Assembly (NCBI GenBank): GCA_023134955.1
Contig: JAGLUC010000353.1
Coordinates: 1 to 18,334, forward strand
Reading direction: 5' to 3'
Length of the DNA: 18,334 nucleotides
Origin: Methylococcales bacterium
GTDB lineage: Bacteria > Pseudomonadota > Gammaproteobacteria > Methylococcales > Methylomonadaceae
Every line of letters begins with the position of its first letter. Positions within the stretch are counted from its first letter, which is position 1. Both the position numbers and the translations under genes were made by a program. The notes below the pieces were generated by a model. It searched no databases, was not told where the DNA came from, and was given only the letters and a program-made list of their open reading frames with translations. Shown here piece by piece: positions 6,629-13,588 of the stretch.

Positions 6629-7921
6629 GTGAATACACAAGATTATAAAGTTGCTGATATGTCATTGGCTGAATGGGGACGCAAAGAAACCCGTATTGCA
6701 GAAACTGAAATGCCAGGTTTAATGGCATTGCGAGAAGAGTTTGGAAAGCAAAAACCTTTAAAAGGTGCGCGAATTGCAGGTTGCTTGCATATGACCATTC
6801 AAACAGCGGTATTAATTGAAACATTAACCGCATTAGGTGCAGAAGTAAGATGGTCATCATGTAACATCTTTTCTACTCAAGATCACGCAGCTGCAGCAAT
6901 GGCAAAAGTAGGCATTCCGGTATTTGCCTGGAAAGGGGAAACAGAAGAAGAAGCTGAATGGTGCATAGAACAAACAATTATTGGTCCAAATAACTGGCGG
7001 CCCAATATGATTCTGGATGATGGTGGGGATTTAACCATTATGATGCATGAAAAATTTCCAGAATTAATGGCGGATGTGAAAGGTTTGTCAGAAGAGACTA
7101 CAACAGGTGTGTTGCGTTTATACGAAATGGTGGCAAAAGGCACATTAAAAACACCTGCTTTTAATGTAAACGATTCTGTCACTAAATCTAAATTTGATAA
7201 CCTATATGGTTGTCGTGAGTCATTGGTTGATGGTATCAAACGTGCAACTGATGTGATGATTGCGGGTAAAATTGCCGTTGTCGGTGGTTATGGCGATGTA
7301 GGTAAAGGTTGTGCGCAATCATTACGTGGTTTAGGTGCAACAGTATGGGTGACTGAAATTGACCCTATCTGTGCATTACAAGCATCAATGGAAGGCTTTC
7401 GTGTAGTAACTATGGAAGAAGCTGCACCATTAGCGAATATTTTTGTCACAGCAACAGGTAACTTTAATATCATTAATCATGAGCACATGAAAGCAATGAA
7501 AAATAATGCTATCGTGTGTAATATTGGTCATTTTGATTCTGAGATTGAAATTGCCTCATTACGTCAATATACCTGGGAAAATATTAAGCCTCAAGTTGAC
7601 CATGTTATTTTCCCGGATGGCAAAAGACTGATTATTTTGGCGGAAGGGCGTTTAGTTAATTTGGGCTGTGCCACAGGGCATCCAAGTTTTGTCATGTCTA
7701 ATTCATTCTGTAATCAAGTGCTTGCACAAATAGAGTTATGGAAAAATTCAGCTAACTATAAAAATGATGTTTACATTTTACCTAAAAAATTAGATGAAAA
7801 AGTGGCAAGATCACACTTAAAACAATTAGGTGTTAATTTAACTGAATTAACAGCAAAACAGGCGGAATATATTAATGTTCCAGTTGAAGGGCCTTATAAA
7901 CCAAATCATTATCGTTATTAA
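6629..7921 (+). CDS. ahcY: S-adenosylhomocysteine hydrolase (adenosylhomocysteinase)
   Basis: Reversibly hydrolyses S-adenosylhomocysteine, the inhibitory product of methylation, to adenosine and homocysteine, using bound NAD. The 430-residue protein begins at GTG 6629, preceded by AGGGT (6618-6622), and reads MNTQDYKVADMSLAEWGRKE, the usual N-terminus, so GTG is preferred to ATG 6659. The NAD-binding loop is VVGGYGDVGKG with G220, G222 and G225. GHFDSEIE and the tail ending PYKPNHYRY are family signatures; the C-terminal tail contributes to the neighbouring subunit's NAD site in known structures. It lies 33 bases after metK, too short for a separate SAH riboswitch. No metF, metE or metH follows; a mobile repeat and terminator do. 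Confidence 0.98.
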   Translation: MNTQDYKVADMSLAEWGRKETRIAETEMPGLMALREEFGKQKPLKGARIAGCLHMTIQTAVLIETLTALGAEVRWSSCNIFSTQDHAAAAMAKVGIPVFAWKGETEEEAEWCIEQTIIGPNNWRPNMILDDGGDLTIMMHEKFPELMADVKGLSEETTTGVLRLYEMVAKGTLKTPAFNVNDSVTKSKFDNLYGCRESLVDGIKRATDVMIAGKIAVVGGYGDVGKGCAQSLRGLGATVWVTEIDPICALQASMEGFRVVTMEEAAPLANIFVTATGNFNIINHEHMKAMKNNAIVCNIGHFDSEIEIASLRQYTWENIKPQVDHVIFPDGKRLIILAEGRLVNLGCATGHPSFVMSNSFCNQVLAQIELWKNSANYKNDVYILPKKLDEKVARSHLKQLGVNLTELTAKQAEYINVPVEGPYKPNHYRY

Positions 7922-7923
7922 TT

Positions 7924-8095
7924 GATAATGGGTATCTACTCACCCGGTTAGGGACTTGAAAGATGCAGGTTATTGATTTATCAGGACGCGTAAATACATC
8001 CATGTAAGCTCTGGTGCAACATCCCTGTTGCACAAGCCTGAGAAATCAATAACCTCCATCTTCCTATTTAATAGAGTGGGTAGTTACGATAATGG
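7924..8095. mobile_element. 156-bp miniature inverted-repeat element with 8-bp target duplication
   Basis: The element proper is 7932-8087. Its ends GTATCTACTCACCC (7932-7945) and the complement of 8074-8087 (GTAACTACCCACTC) are inverted repeats with 3 of 14 mismatched. Identical GATAATGG copies lie directly outside at 7924-7931 and 8088-8095, a target-site duplication. Inside, 7961-7985 and 8037-8061 form a 25-bp stem with two mismatches, and the centre holds two small hairpins, TACAT-CC-ATGTA (7995-8006) and GTGCAAC-GTTGCAC (8014-8033). No coding capacity, so it is non-autonomous. GTAA-like ends with 8-bp duplications are the pattern of IS66-family elements, a possible helper. It is inserted two bases after the ahcY stop codon, ahead of the terminator. 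Confidence 0.85.
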
Positions 8096-8104
8096 ATTGA
8101 TTAT

Positions 8105-8133
8105 AAAAAAGGGGCTTAATGGCCCCTTTTTTT
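8105..8133. terminator. Rho-independent terminator after ahcY
   Basis: Six A, GGGGC (8111-8115), loop TTAATG, GCCCC (8122-8126), seven T. It is symmetrical, so it could stop transcription from either side. It ends metK-ahcY and lies beyond the inserted element at 7932-8087. Confidence 0.88.
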
Positions 8134-8184
8134 ATGGAAAAATAAAAGATGTATCATAAATTATCCAATAAATGAAATTGAGCC

Positions 8185-8913
8185 ATGCGAATTTCCCGAC
8201 TATATACGCCTGATAAGTTAAATGTAGGTCAACAATTAGAACTTGATAATGATAATGCTCATTATGTAAGAACGGTGTTGCGCTTAAAAAAAAACCAGGC
8301 AATAACATTATTTAATGGGGCAGGAGGTGAGCACCTTTGTACAATTTCAGAAGTCAGTCGAAAAAGAGTGGCAGTCTCTATTGATAAAATAATTGATAGA
8401 AATGTCGAGTCGCCATTGCAAGTGACATTAGGTTTGGGTATTTCTCGTGGTGACAGAATGGATTGGGCTGTGCAAAAATCAGTGGAATTAGGTGTTAATC
8501 AGATAACGCCATTACTTACAGAGCGTTGTGTGGTTAAATTTAAAGCTGAAAAAAAACAGCAAAAATTGCAACATTGGAAAAATATAGTGCAACATGCAAC
8601 AGAACAAAGCAATCGAACAATTTTACCTGAGTTAAATGAAATTGATGGGCTGGAGGAATGGATTAGCACTCAAAAAGGATTAAAAATATTTTTAGACCCC
8701 TATGCACAGAAATCATTAGTAAACTTAAAGCCTGAAAATTTACATGTCACTTTATTAACAGGACCAGAAGGTGGTTTTAGTGATTCAGAAAGACAGCTTG
8801 CTATTGCCTCAGGGTTTGTTCCTGTCAGATTAGGCAATAGAATATTAAGAACGGAAACAGCATCATTAGCCGCTTTGTCGGCTGTACAAATATTATGGGG
8901 AGATTTTGCTTAA
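8185..8913 (+). CDS. rsmE: 16S rRNA (uridine-1498-N3) methyltransferase RsmE
   Basis: SPOUT-class enzyme that methylates N3 of U1498 in 16S rRNA using S-adenosylmethionine. At 242 residues it is the normal size. After an N-terminal PUA-like domain (about 1-70) comes SRGDRMDWAVQKSVELGV, followed by PLLTERCVVKF. The cofactor-binding trefoil knot shows LLTGPEGGF with G193, P194, E195, G196 and G197, then LGNRILRTETASLAAL. The ribosome binding site is weak (TTGAG before ATG 8185). It follows the ahcY terminator and is translationally linked to the next gene: the stop TAA shares its last A with the next ATG. Confidence 0.96.
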   Translation: MRISRLYTPDKLNVGQQLELDNDNAHYVRTVLRLKKNQAITLFNGAGGEHLCTISEVSRKRVAVSIDKIIDRNVESPLQVTLGLGISRGDRMDWAVQKSVELGVNQITPLLTERCVVKFKAEKKQQKLQHWKNIVQHATEQSNRTILPELNEIDGLEEWISTQKGLKIFLDPYAQKSLVNLKPENLHVTLLTGPEGGFSDSERQLAIASGFVPVRLGNRILRTETASLAALSAVQILWGDFA

Positions 8914-9806
8914 TGGCTATTAATATACTTAGAAGTATTTATTATGCACTTGTTCCCCTACTAATCTTATTGTTTTTCGCTACATGTTCAGCAATATTGA
9001 GTTACGGCATATTGATGGCCGCAGGTGACATTATTTCAATGCGAAAAATTGTCAGTAAAGGTGCTCAAATATTCTTATTGTTCAGTATTTTTCCTTTACG
9101 TCACTATTTAAAGTTAACTTGGTCAGACATAGGCTTTGCAACGAAAGCTGTTTTTTTTAAGCAGGTTGGCTATGGCTTAATTTTGGGGTTGGTTACACTT
9201 ATGCCTGTGATGATCACGCTATACTATTTTGATATTAGTGTCATAGACAGTAGTGTGGAATGGACGATTGATAGTCTAATGTTAAAACTATCAATAGCGT
9301 TACTATTAGCATTTTTAATTTCTTTTGCAGAAGAGCCAATTTTTAGTGGGATTTTACTGGCAGGGTTGAGAAAAAAGTTTTTAGTCGGCGTTGCTGCATT
9401 GTTAAGTTCAACTTATTATGCAGCCTTTCATTTTGTAAAAACAAAAACCGATATACCTTATCAAGAGCTGAGTATTACAAGTGGTTTTGAGTTAATGGCA
9501 GAGGCCTTTTCTAATGTATTAAATCCTGAAATTACCTCCGCATTTATTGCTTTATTGGTTGTAGGCTTATTTTTAGCCACCCTTAGAGTTCAATTTATCA
9601 ATAGTATCGGTATTTGTATTGGCTGTCATGCAGGCTGGGTATGGCAAATAAAAATAGGCAAAGATTACTTTAATACTAATCCACATTCTGAATACTATTA
9701 TTTAGTCAGTAGTTATTATGATGGCGTAGTAGGTACATTAGTTGCGGTGTGGCTATCAGCACTCATTATTGCTTTCTTTATCTGGAAACAACTGTGGGAC
9801 AGATAG
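8913..9806 (+). CDS. CPBP-family (CAAX protease/bacteriocin-processing) integral membrane protein
   Basis: A 297-residue hydrophobic protein with about eight membrane segments. The open frame reaches back to 8895, but ATG 8913 overlapping the rsmE stop by one base is the natural start (MAINILRSIYYALVPLL). It matches the CPBP glutamic-protease family by its motif order: E140-E141 in EEPIFSG within a membrane helix, H173 in AAFHFVK, and H239 in GCHAGWVW. Family members cleave or process membrane-anchored peptides in some systems, but most have no known substrate. The arginine usual in motif 1 (EExxxR) is a serine here, so activity is uncertain. Coupling to rsmE suggests co-expression only; the substrate cannot be inferred. 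Confidence 0.75.
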   Translation: MAINILRSIYYALVPLLILLFFATCSAILSYGILMAAGDIISMRKIVSKGAQIFLLFSIFPLRHYLKLTWSDIGFATKAVFFKQVGYGLILGLVTLMPVMITLYYFDISVIDSSVEWTIDSLMLKLSIALLLAFLISFAEEPIFSGILLAGLRKKFLVGVAALLSSTYYAAFHFVKTKTDIPYQELSITSGFELMAEAFSNVLNPEITSAFIALLVVGLFLATLRVQFINSIGICIGCHAGWVWQIKIGKDYFNTNPHSEYYYLVSSYYDGVVGTLVAVWLSALIIAFFIWKQLWDR

Positions 9807-9828
9807 TATTCTGTAACCATATAATGGC

Positions 9829-10314
9829 TTAATCTCTAAAATTATTAAACTGCAAAGGCAGTTCAACAGATTTTTCAGCTTTAAGCATAGCCATCACTTG
9901 CTGTAGATCGTCTCTTTTTTTACCCGTCACTCTTATTTTTTCACCTTGAATCGCTGCTTGTACTTTAAGCTTTTTGTCCTTAATTATTTTGACAATTTTT
10001 TTAGCAGTAGGGGTATCAATGCCTTGGTTAAGCGTGATGGGCTGTTGAGCTGTTTTTCCAGTATCTTTAATGTCGCCAGATTCCATACAGGCAATATCAA
10101 CACCTCGCTTGGTCATTTTAGAAAAAAGAATAGGTAGCATTTGTTGTAACTGAAAAGTGGATTCAGCTTTCATCAGAATACTTTCATCTTGTAATTCAAA
10201 CTGTGCATTAGAACCTTTAAAATCAAAGCGAGTAGATACCTCTTTATTGGCTTGATCTACAGCATTACGTACTTCATGTGGGTCAAATTCAGAAACTATA
10301 TCAAATGATGGCAT
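9829..10314 (-). CDS. yajQ: YajQ-family nucleotide-binding protein
   Basis: A 161-residue protein of the YajQ/DUF520 family, near the 163 residues of E. coli YajQ. The start is placed at ATG 10314 because MPSFDIVSEFDPHEVRNAVD is the conserved N-terminus; the longer frame to 10377 would run through its promoter. The two-domain ferredoxin-like fold is represented by TRFDFKGS near the N-terminus, and VTGKKRDDLQQVMAML with the family tail LPLQFNNFRD at the end. Family members bind RNA or nucleotides, and Xanthomonas and Pseudomonas members bind cyclic di-GMP; which applies here cannot be told. The ribosome binding site is poor (A/T-rich). Convergent with the CPBP gene across 22 bases, and downstream of cca by 78 bases. 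Confidence 0.95.
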   Translation of the reverse strand: MPSFDIVSEFDPHEVRNAVDQANKEVSTRFDFKGSNAQFELQDESILMKAESTFQLQQMLPILFSKMTKRGVDIACMESGDIKDTGKTAQQPITLNQGIDTPTAKKIVKIIKDKKLKVQAAIQGEKIRVTGKKRDDLQQVMAMLKAEKSVELPLQFNNFRD

Positions 10315-10348
10315 TATTTTATTTGAGTTGGGTGAAGGAGTGAAAATA

Positions 10349-10377
10349 ACTATAATTGTGTTGGATTTAATTATCAA
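10349..10377 (-). promoter_or_regulatory. Sigma-70 promoter for yajQ
   Basis: On the minus strand TTGATA (complement of 10372-10377) is followed after exactly 17 bases by TATAGT (complement of 10349-10354). Each matches five of six consensus positions. Transcription would begin near 10342, giving a leader of about 28 nucleotides, and supports the start at 10314. Confidence 0.65.
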
Positions 10378-10392
10378 CTAAAAGAGCATCCA

Positions 10393-11631
10393 TTATAAAT
10401 TGATTCGAGTTTCTTTGACTAAACCAGAGATTGCTTTGATTCTTAGTTGACGAATAGCCTCACCAATTTGAGAGCCTTTAAGTTTGCCATGCAAAATTTC
10501 TGATGTGTCAATTTGACTGGCTATTTCTGCAAGTTTAAGCAGGTGAGTCGCTTGAGGATAAGGTTTGTTCTCAAATCCAGTTCGACCCCTTGCATCGGCT
10601 TCACAGGCAATGACAAAGTTCTCAATACTAGAGGTGGCTGATTTAAAAGCAGCTAATGAATTAAGCATATCTATTATTGTTGAGGCTTTTAATTGAAAGA
10701 CTTTATGACAATGAGTGTGATAATGCATAACTTGCTGAGCCAATATTTTAAATGACTTAGGGACTCTCAAGCGTTGGCAAAATTGATCTAAAACAGCTAG
10801 TCCTTGTTGTTCGTGACCATGATGGCTAGGCCATTTAGAGGGATCGGTTTTTGCTTTGCCCAGGTCATGTAAAAGGGCAGCTAAACGCACTTCTGCTTTA
10901 TCTGATAACTTTGTCGCTTGCTCAAGGCATAGTAGGCTATGTATGCCTGTATCAATTTCTGGATGATAATTTTCAGGCTGAGGTACTCCAAAAAGGCAGT
11001 CTATTTCAGGAAAGATAGAATTCAGCGCATTACAGTCTTTTAATGTGTAAAAAAATGCAGCAGGCGTTCTTTCTGTTAGTGCTTTGCGTAATTCAGCCCA
11101 TACTCTCTCGGCAACCAAATGGTCGGTTTCACCCTTATCAACCATCTGCTTCATTAAAACCAGCGTTTCATCCGCAATGGTAAAACCTAAATGGGCATAA
11201 CGGGCGGTAAAGCGAGCAATTCGTAATACCCTGACAGGGTCTTCACTAAATGCAGGTGAAATATGTCGAAAAATACGTTGATCAAGGTCTTTTTTACCAT
11301 GATAAGGGTCAAAAATGTTATCTTGTTCATCCATAGCGATGGCATTAATGGTTAAATCTCTGCGCATAAGGTCTTGCTCAAGAGTCACATCAGCTGAGGC
11401 ATGAACGATAAAGCCTTTATAACCAGGAGCGGTTTTTCGCTCTGTGCGGGCAAGCGCATATTCTTCATGGGTTTTAGGGTGCAAGAAAACGGGGAAGTCT
11501 TTGCCAACCGCTGTAAAACCTTGTTCAATCATGGATTCGGGGGTTTCACCAATAACTACCCAGTCTCGTTCTTTTACTGGATAATTTAGTAAAGAGTCTC
11601 TAACGGCTCCACCTACAAGAAATGTTTTCAT
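10393..11631 (-). CDS. cca: CCA-adding tRNA nucleotidyltransferase (multifunctional Cca with HD domain)
   Basis: Adds or repairs the 3' CCA of tRNAs without a template. ATG 11631 gives MKTFLVGGAVRD and exactly 412 residues, the length of E. coli Cca; the open frame extends ten residues further but lacks family support. The class II nucleotidyltransferase motif has GGAVRD at 7-12 and the metal-binding acidic pair E21 and D23 (usually D and D). RRDLTINAIAMD and the DPVRVLRIARFTARY helix follow. H255 and D256 (LLHDLGK) form the HD domain, which gives gammaproteobacterial Cca its phosphatase and phosphodiesterase activities. A GAG ribosome binding site is just upstream. Divergent from the permease gene at 11680 with 48 bases between. 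Confidence 0.97.
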   Translation of the reverse strand: MKTFLVGGAVRDSLLNYPVKERDWVVIGETPESMIEQGFTAVGKDFPVFLHPKTHEEYALARTERKTAPGYKGFIVHASADVTLEQDLMRRDLTINAIAMDEQDNIFDPYHGKKDLDQRIFRHISPAFSEDPVRVLRIARFTARYAHLGFTIADETLVLMKQMVDKGETDHLVAERVWAELRKALTERTPAAFFYTLKDCNALNSIFPEIDCLFGVPQPENYHPEIDTGIHSLLCLEQATKLSDKAEVRLAALLHDLGKAKTDPSKWPSHHGHEQQGLAVLDQFCQRLRVPKSFKILAQQVMHYHTHCHKVFQLKASTIIDMLNSLAAFKSATSSIENFVIACEADARGRTGFENKPYPQATHLLKLAEIASQIDTSEILHGKLKGSQIGEAIRQLRIKAISGLVKETRINL

Positions 11632-11679
11632 AAGCTCATTATTTTGCAATTTATAGGACAATTTTAACAGGGTAAAACA

Positions 11680-12471
11680 ATGCTGGAATTATTTTTATTA
11701 ACTATGTTATTAGGTGTAGTAGCAGGGATACTTGCAGGATTGTTTGGCTTGGGAGGCGGAGTGATTATAGTACCTGCGTTGCTTTGGCTGTTTTCTGCTC
11801 AGAAATTTCCAGATGAGTACATTATGATTATGGCAATAGCCACTTCATTGGCAACTATCATTTTTACTTCATTAGCTTCTATTATTGCTCATCATAAACA
11901 TGAAAATATAAAATGGGACAGAGTTTATCGCTTGATTCCAGGTGTTTTTATTGGTGCAGCAGTGGGTGCAGTGTTGGCCGATTGGGTGGATGCAGAGATT
12001 TTAAAAGATTTTTTTATTGTTTATCTATTTTATGTAGGTATACGCATGGCATTGCAGTTAAAGCCAGGTGCTAAAAAAGTTAAAATAAAATCATACCTGG
12101 ATTATCCGGTCGGACATGGAATTGGCTTGTTGTCTGCAATTTTAGGGATAGGAGGCGGAACGCTTACTGTCCCCTATTTACTCGGGCAGCAAGTAGCCAT
12201 GAAAAATGCGGTCGCTATTTCCAGCGTATGTGGAATGCCCATTGCTCTATCAGGTGTGCTTGTTTACATCTTATTGAGCTGGGATAAGGTATTGTTGCCA
12301 GAATGGAGTTTTGGTTATATTTATTTGCCTGCATTATTGGGTGTAGTGCTGTGTAGTGTTATAACAGCGCCTATAGGTGCGAAATTAGCAAATAAATTAC
12401 CCGCTCAAAAAATAAAGCGTTATTTTTCGGGGATTATTATTTTTATTGCCATAAAGATGATGCTTGGGTGA
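11680..12471 (+). CDS. TauE/SafE-family sulfite/organosulfonate exporter-like permease
   Basis: A 263-residue polytopic inner-membrane protein. Two internal repeats, each opening with a glycine-rich signature, define the family: GILAGLFGLGGGVIIVPALL near the N-terminus and GLLSAILGIGGGTLTVPYLL in the second half, with HHKHENIKW in the first cytoplasmic-loop region. About eight membrane helices are expected. Members export sulfite, sulfoacetate or other sulfur or organic anions; the substrate here is not indicated by neighbours. AGGG precedes ATG 11680 at good spacing. Its 3' end faces the hairpin element at 12495-12659, and no plus-strand terminator with a T-run was seen. Confidence 0.92.
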   Translation: MLELFLLTMLLGVVAGILAGLFGLGGGVIIVPALLWLFSAQKFPDEYIMIMAIATSLATIIFTSLASIIAHHKHENIKWDRVYRLIPGVFIGAAVGAVLADWVDAEILKDFFIVYLFYVGIRMALQLKPGAKKVKIKSYLDYPVGHGIGLLSAILGIGGGTLTVPYLLGQQVAMKNAVAISSVCGMPIALSGVLVYILLSWDKVLLPEWSFGYIYLPALLGVVLCSVITAPIGAKLANKLPAQKIKRYFSGIIIFIAIKMMLG

Positions 12472-12494
12472 AAAACTGATAAGTCTTTCACTCA

Positions 12495-12659
12495 ATATAC
12501 TCCTCACGCTCAAGAATACCCCACTCTAGCACGTGATATTATCGCGATGAGCGTTGTTATAAAGCATTGAAATAGATTACTATTCCTGCTGCTTTATGCC
12601 TAGCTCATCACAATAATCTACATACTAAATTGGGGTATTCTTAAACGTAAAGAGTATAT
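12495..12659. repeat. Large imperfect hairpin (foldback repeat) in the 3' region of the OmpA-type gene
   Basis: Arms 12495-12552 and 12603-12659 pair over 55 aligned positions: 45 Watson-Crick and 10 mismatched, with a short bulged stretch near 12535-12537. The best block is AAGAATACCCCA (12512-12523) with TGGGGTATTCTT (12631-12642). Inner stems ATAAAGCA/TGCTTTAT (12559-12566/12590-12597) and AATAG/CTATT (12571-12575/12580-12584) close on loop ATTA. It begins six bases past the minus-strand stop at 12666. Nine of the ten mismatches read C-A on plus and so G-U on minus. No coding potential, and no flanking direct repeat was found. It could be a terminator or stabiliser, or a foldback mobile remnant. 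Confidence 0.85.
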
Positions 12660-12665
12660 AATCAA

Positions 12666-13301
12666 TTATTTTGGACGAATACTAATTTCTACACGACGGT
12701 TTTGTGATCTGCCCATCGCTGAGGCATTAGAAGCAACAGGATAGCGCTCACCAAATCCTCTAGCTTGAATACGACCATGTTTAACGCTCGACTTTACCAG
12801 AAAGCTGGCAACACTATTTGCTCTCTGTTCAGAAAGTAGTTGATTGTGAGTATTGCTACCTGTTGAATCGGTATAGCCAGAAATATTAATGCTGGTATTG
12901 TTAAATTCTTTTAATACAATAGCAACAGACTCAAGAATAGGGAAAAAATTACCATTAATGTTGGCAGAGTCAGTCGCAAAAGTAATATTGCCAGGCATAA
13001 TTAATTTAAGGTTGTCACCTTGCCGTTGAACTCTAACGCCTGTACCTTCAAGACGAGCGCGTAATTTAGCTTCTTGTCTATCCATATAGTAACCCGCGCC
13101 AGCACCAAGAGCAGCACCTGCACCTGCACCAATGGCAGCACCCTTGCCACCACCAGCAAGCGCACCTATACCTGCGCCGACTGCTGCACCAATACCTGTT
13201 CCCCAGGCCGTATTAGCAACTTTTTCTTCACCTGTGTAAGGATCAATTGCGCAGCCTGTTGTTAAGGCGGTGGCTAACACTAAAGCAGTTATTTTTTTCA
13301 T
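12666..13301 (-). CDS. OmpA-family outer-membrane lipoprotein, YiaD-like
   Basis: A 211-residue envelope protein. Starting at ATG 13301 (AAGGA upstream) gives MKKITALVLATALTTGC, a lipoprotein signal with C17 as the likely lipidated cysteine; the -3 residue is T rather than the usual L, so the lipobox is imperfect. Next is a glycine-zipper segment (about residues 34-73, repeated GxGxG with GAAVGAGIGALAGGG), then YYMDRQEAKLRARL, and a C-terminal OmpA domain with FATDSANIN, SGYTDSTGSNTHNQLLSEQR and the tail RSQNRRVEISIRPK, which binds peptidoglycan. The overall order is that of E. coli YiaD. A role in anchoring the outer membrane to the wall is inferred. A big hairpin follows its stop codon. Confidence 0.92.
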   Translation of the reverse strand: MKKITALVLATALTTGCAIDPYTGEEKVANTAWGTGIGAAVGAGIGALAGGGKGAAIGAGAGAALGAGAGYYMDRQEAKLRARLEGTGVRVQRQGDNLKLIMPGNITFATDSANINGNFFPILESVAIVLKEFNNTSINISGYTDSTGSNTHNQLLSEQRANSVASFLVKSSVKHGRIQARGFGERYPVASNASAMGRSQNRRVEISIRPK

Positions 13302-13364
13302 GGTTGTTCCTTGGTCATTAAAACAACAATAATAGTACAAAGTGTGGCTTAATGGGAGATGAAT

Positions 13365-13499
13365 ATGCTTATAAGAGGTATTTTTAAAGAGTTATTTGCT
13401 TTTGATTATATTAGTTGTAAAGAAGATTCAGAATTAAGGTGGGATAAAATCGTTTTTTCAGAGATAAAAAATAGAAATGGAACAAAGGAGAAATTGTGA
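13365..13499 (+). CDS. Possible small protein, 44 residues, unknown
   Basis: An open frame of 44 codons ending TGA at 13499, with a good Shine-Dalgarno GGGAG (13354-13358) six bases before ATG 13365. The protein begins MLIRGIFKELFAFDYIS and ends NRNGTKEKL; it is mixed-charge, without a signal peptide, membrane segment or known motif that I recognise. It stands in the 287-base space between the divergent OmpA-type gene and the convergent HbpS-like gene, and the hairpin at 13535-13569 follows. AT-rich non-coding DNA can hold such frames by chance, so only the ribosome binding site argues for it. Confidence 0.35.
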   Translation: MLIRGIFKELFAFDYISCKEDSELRWDKIVFSEIKNRNGTKEKL

Positions 13500-13534
13500 C
13501 TAGAGTAACAAGGTCTGTGATTTGAAGTTTTTGA

Positions 13535-13569
13535 TATACTTAATAGAGCCTTTGACTCTATTAAGTATA
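13535..13569. terminator. Perfect 14-bp stem-loop between convergent frames
   Basis: TATACTTAATAGAG (13535-13548) and CTCTATTAAGTATA (13556-13569) are exact inverted arms around a seven-base loop. It lies 20 bases past the stop of the minus-strand HbpS-like gene and 35 past the small plus-strand frame. Neither side has a clear T-run, so it is either a weak two-way terminator or an RNA-stabilising 3' structure. Confidence 0.5.
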
Positions 13570-13588
13570 ATTGCATTTGTGTAGTTTA

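Noticed and set aside
8913..9806. Phage-defence (abortive infection) role for the CPBP protein
   Set aside because: Some CPBP proteins are labelled Abi, but there is no defence context here and it is coupled to a housekeeping rRNA methyltransferase.
10315..10377. N-terminal extension of YajQ
   Set aside because: The extension covers a well-formed minus-strand promoter, and the conserved start MPSFDIVSEF is at 10314.
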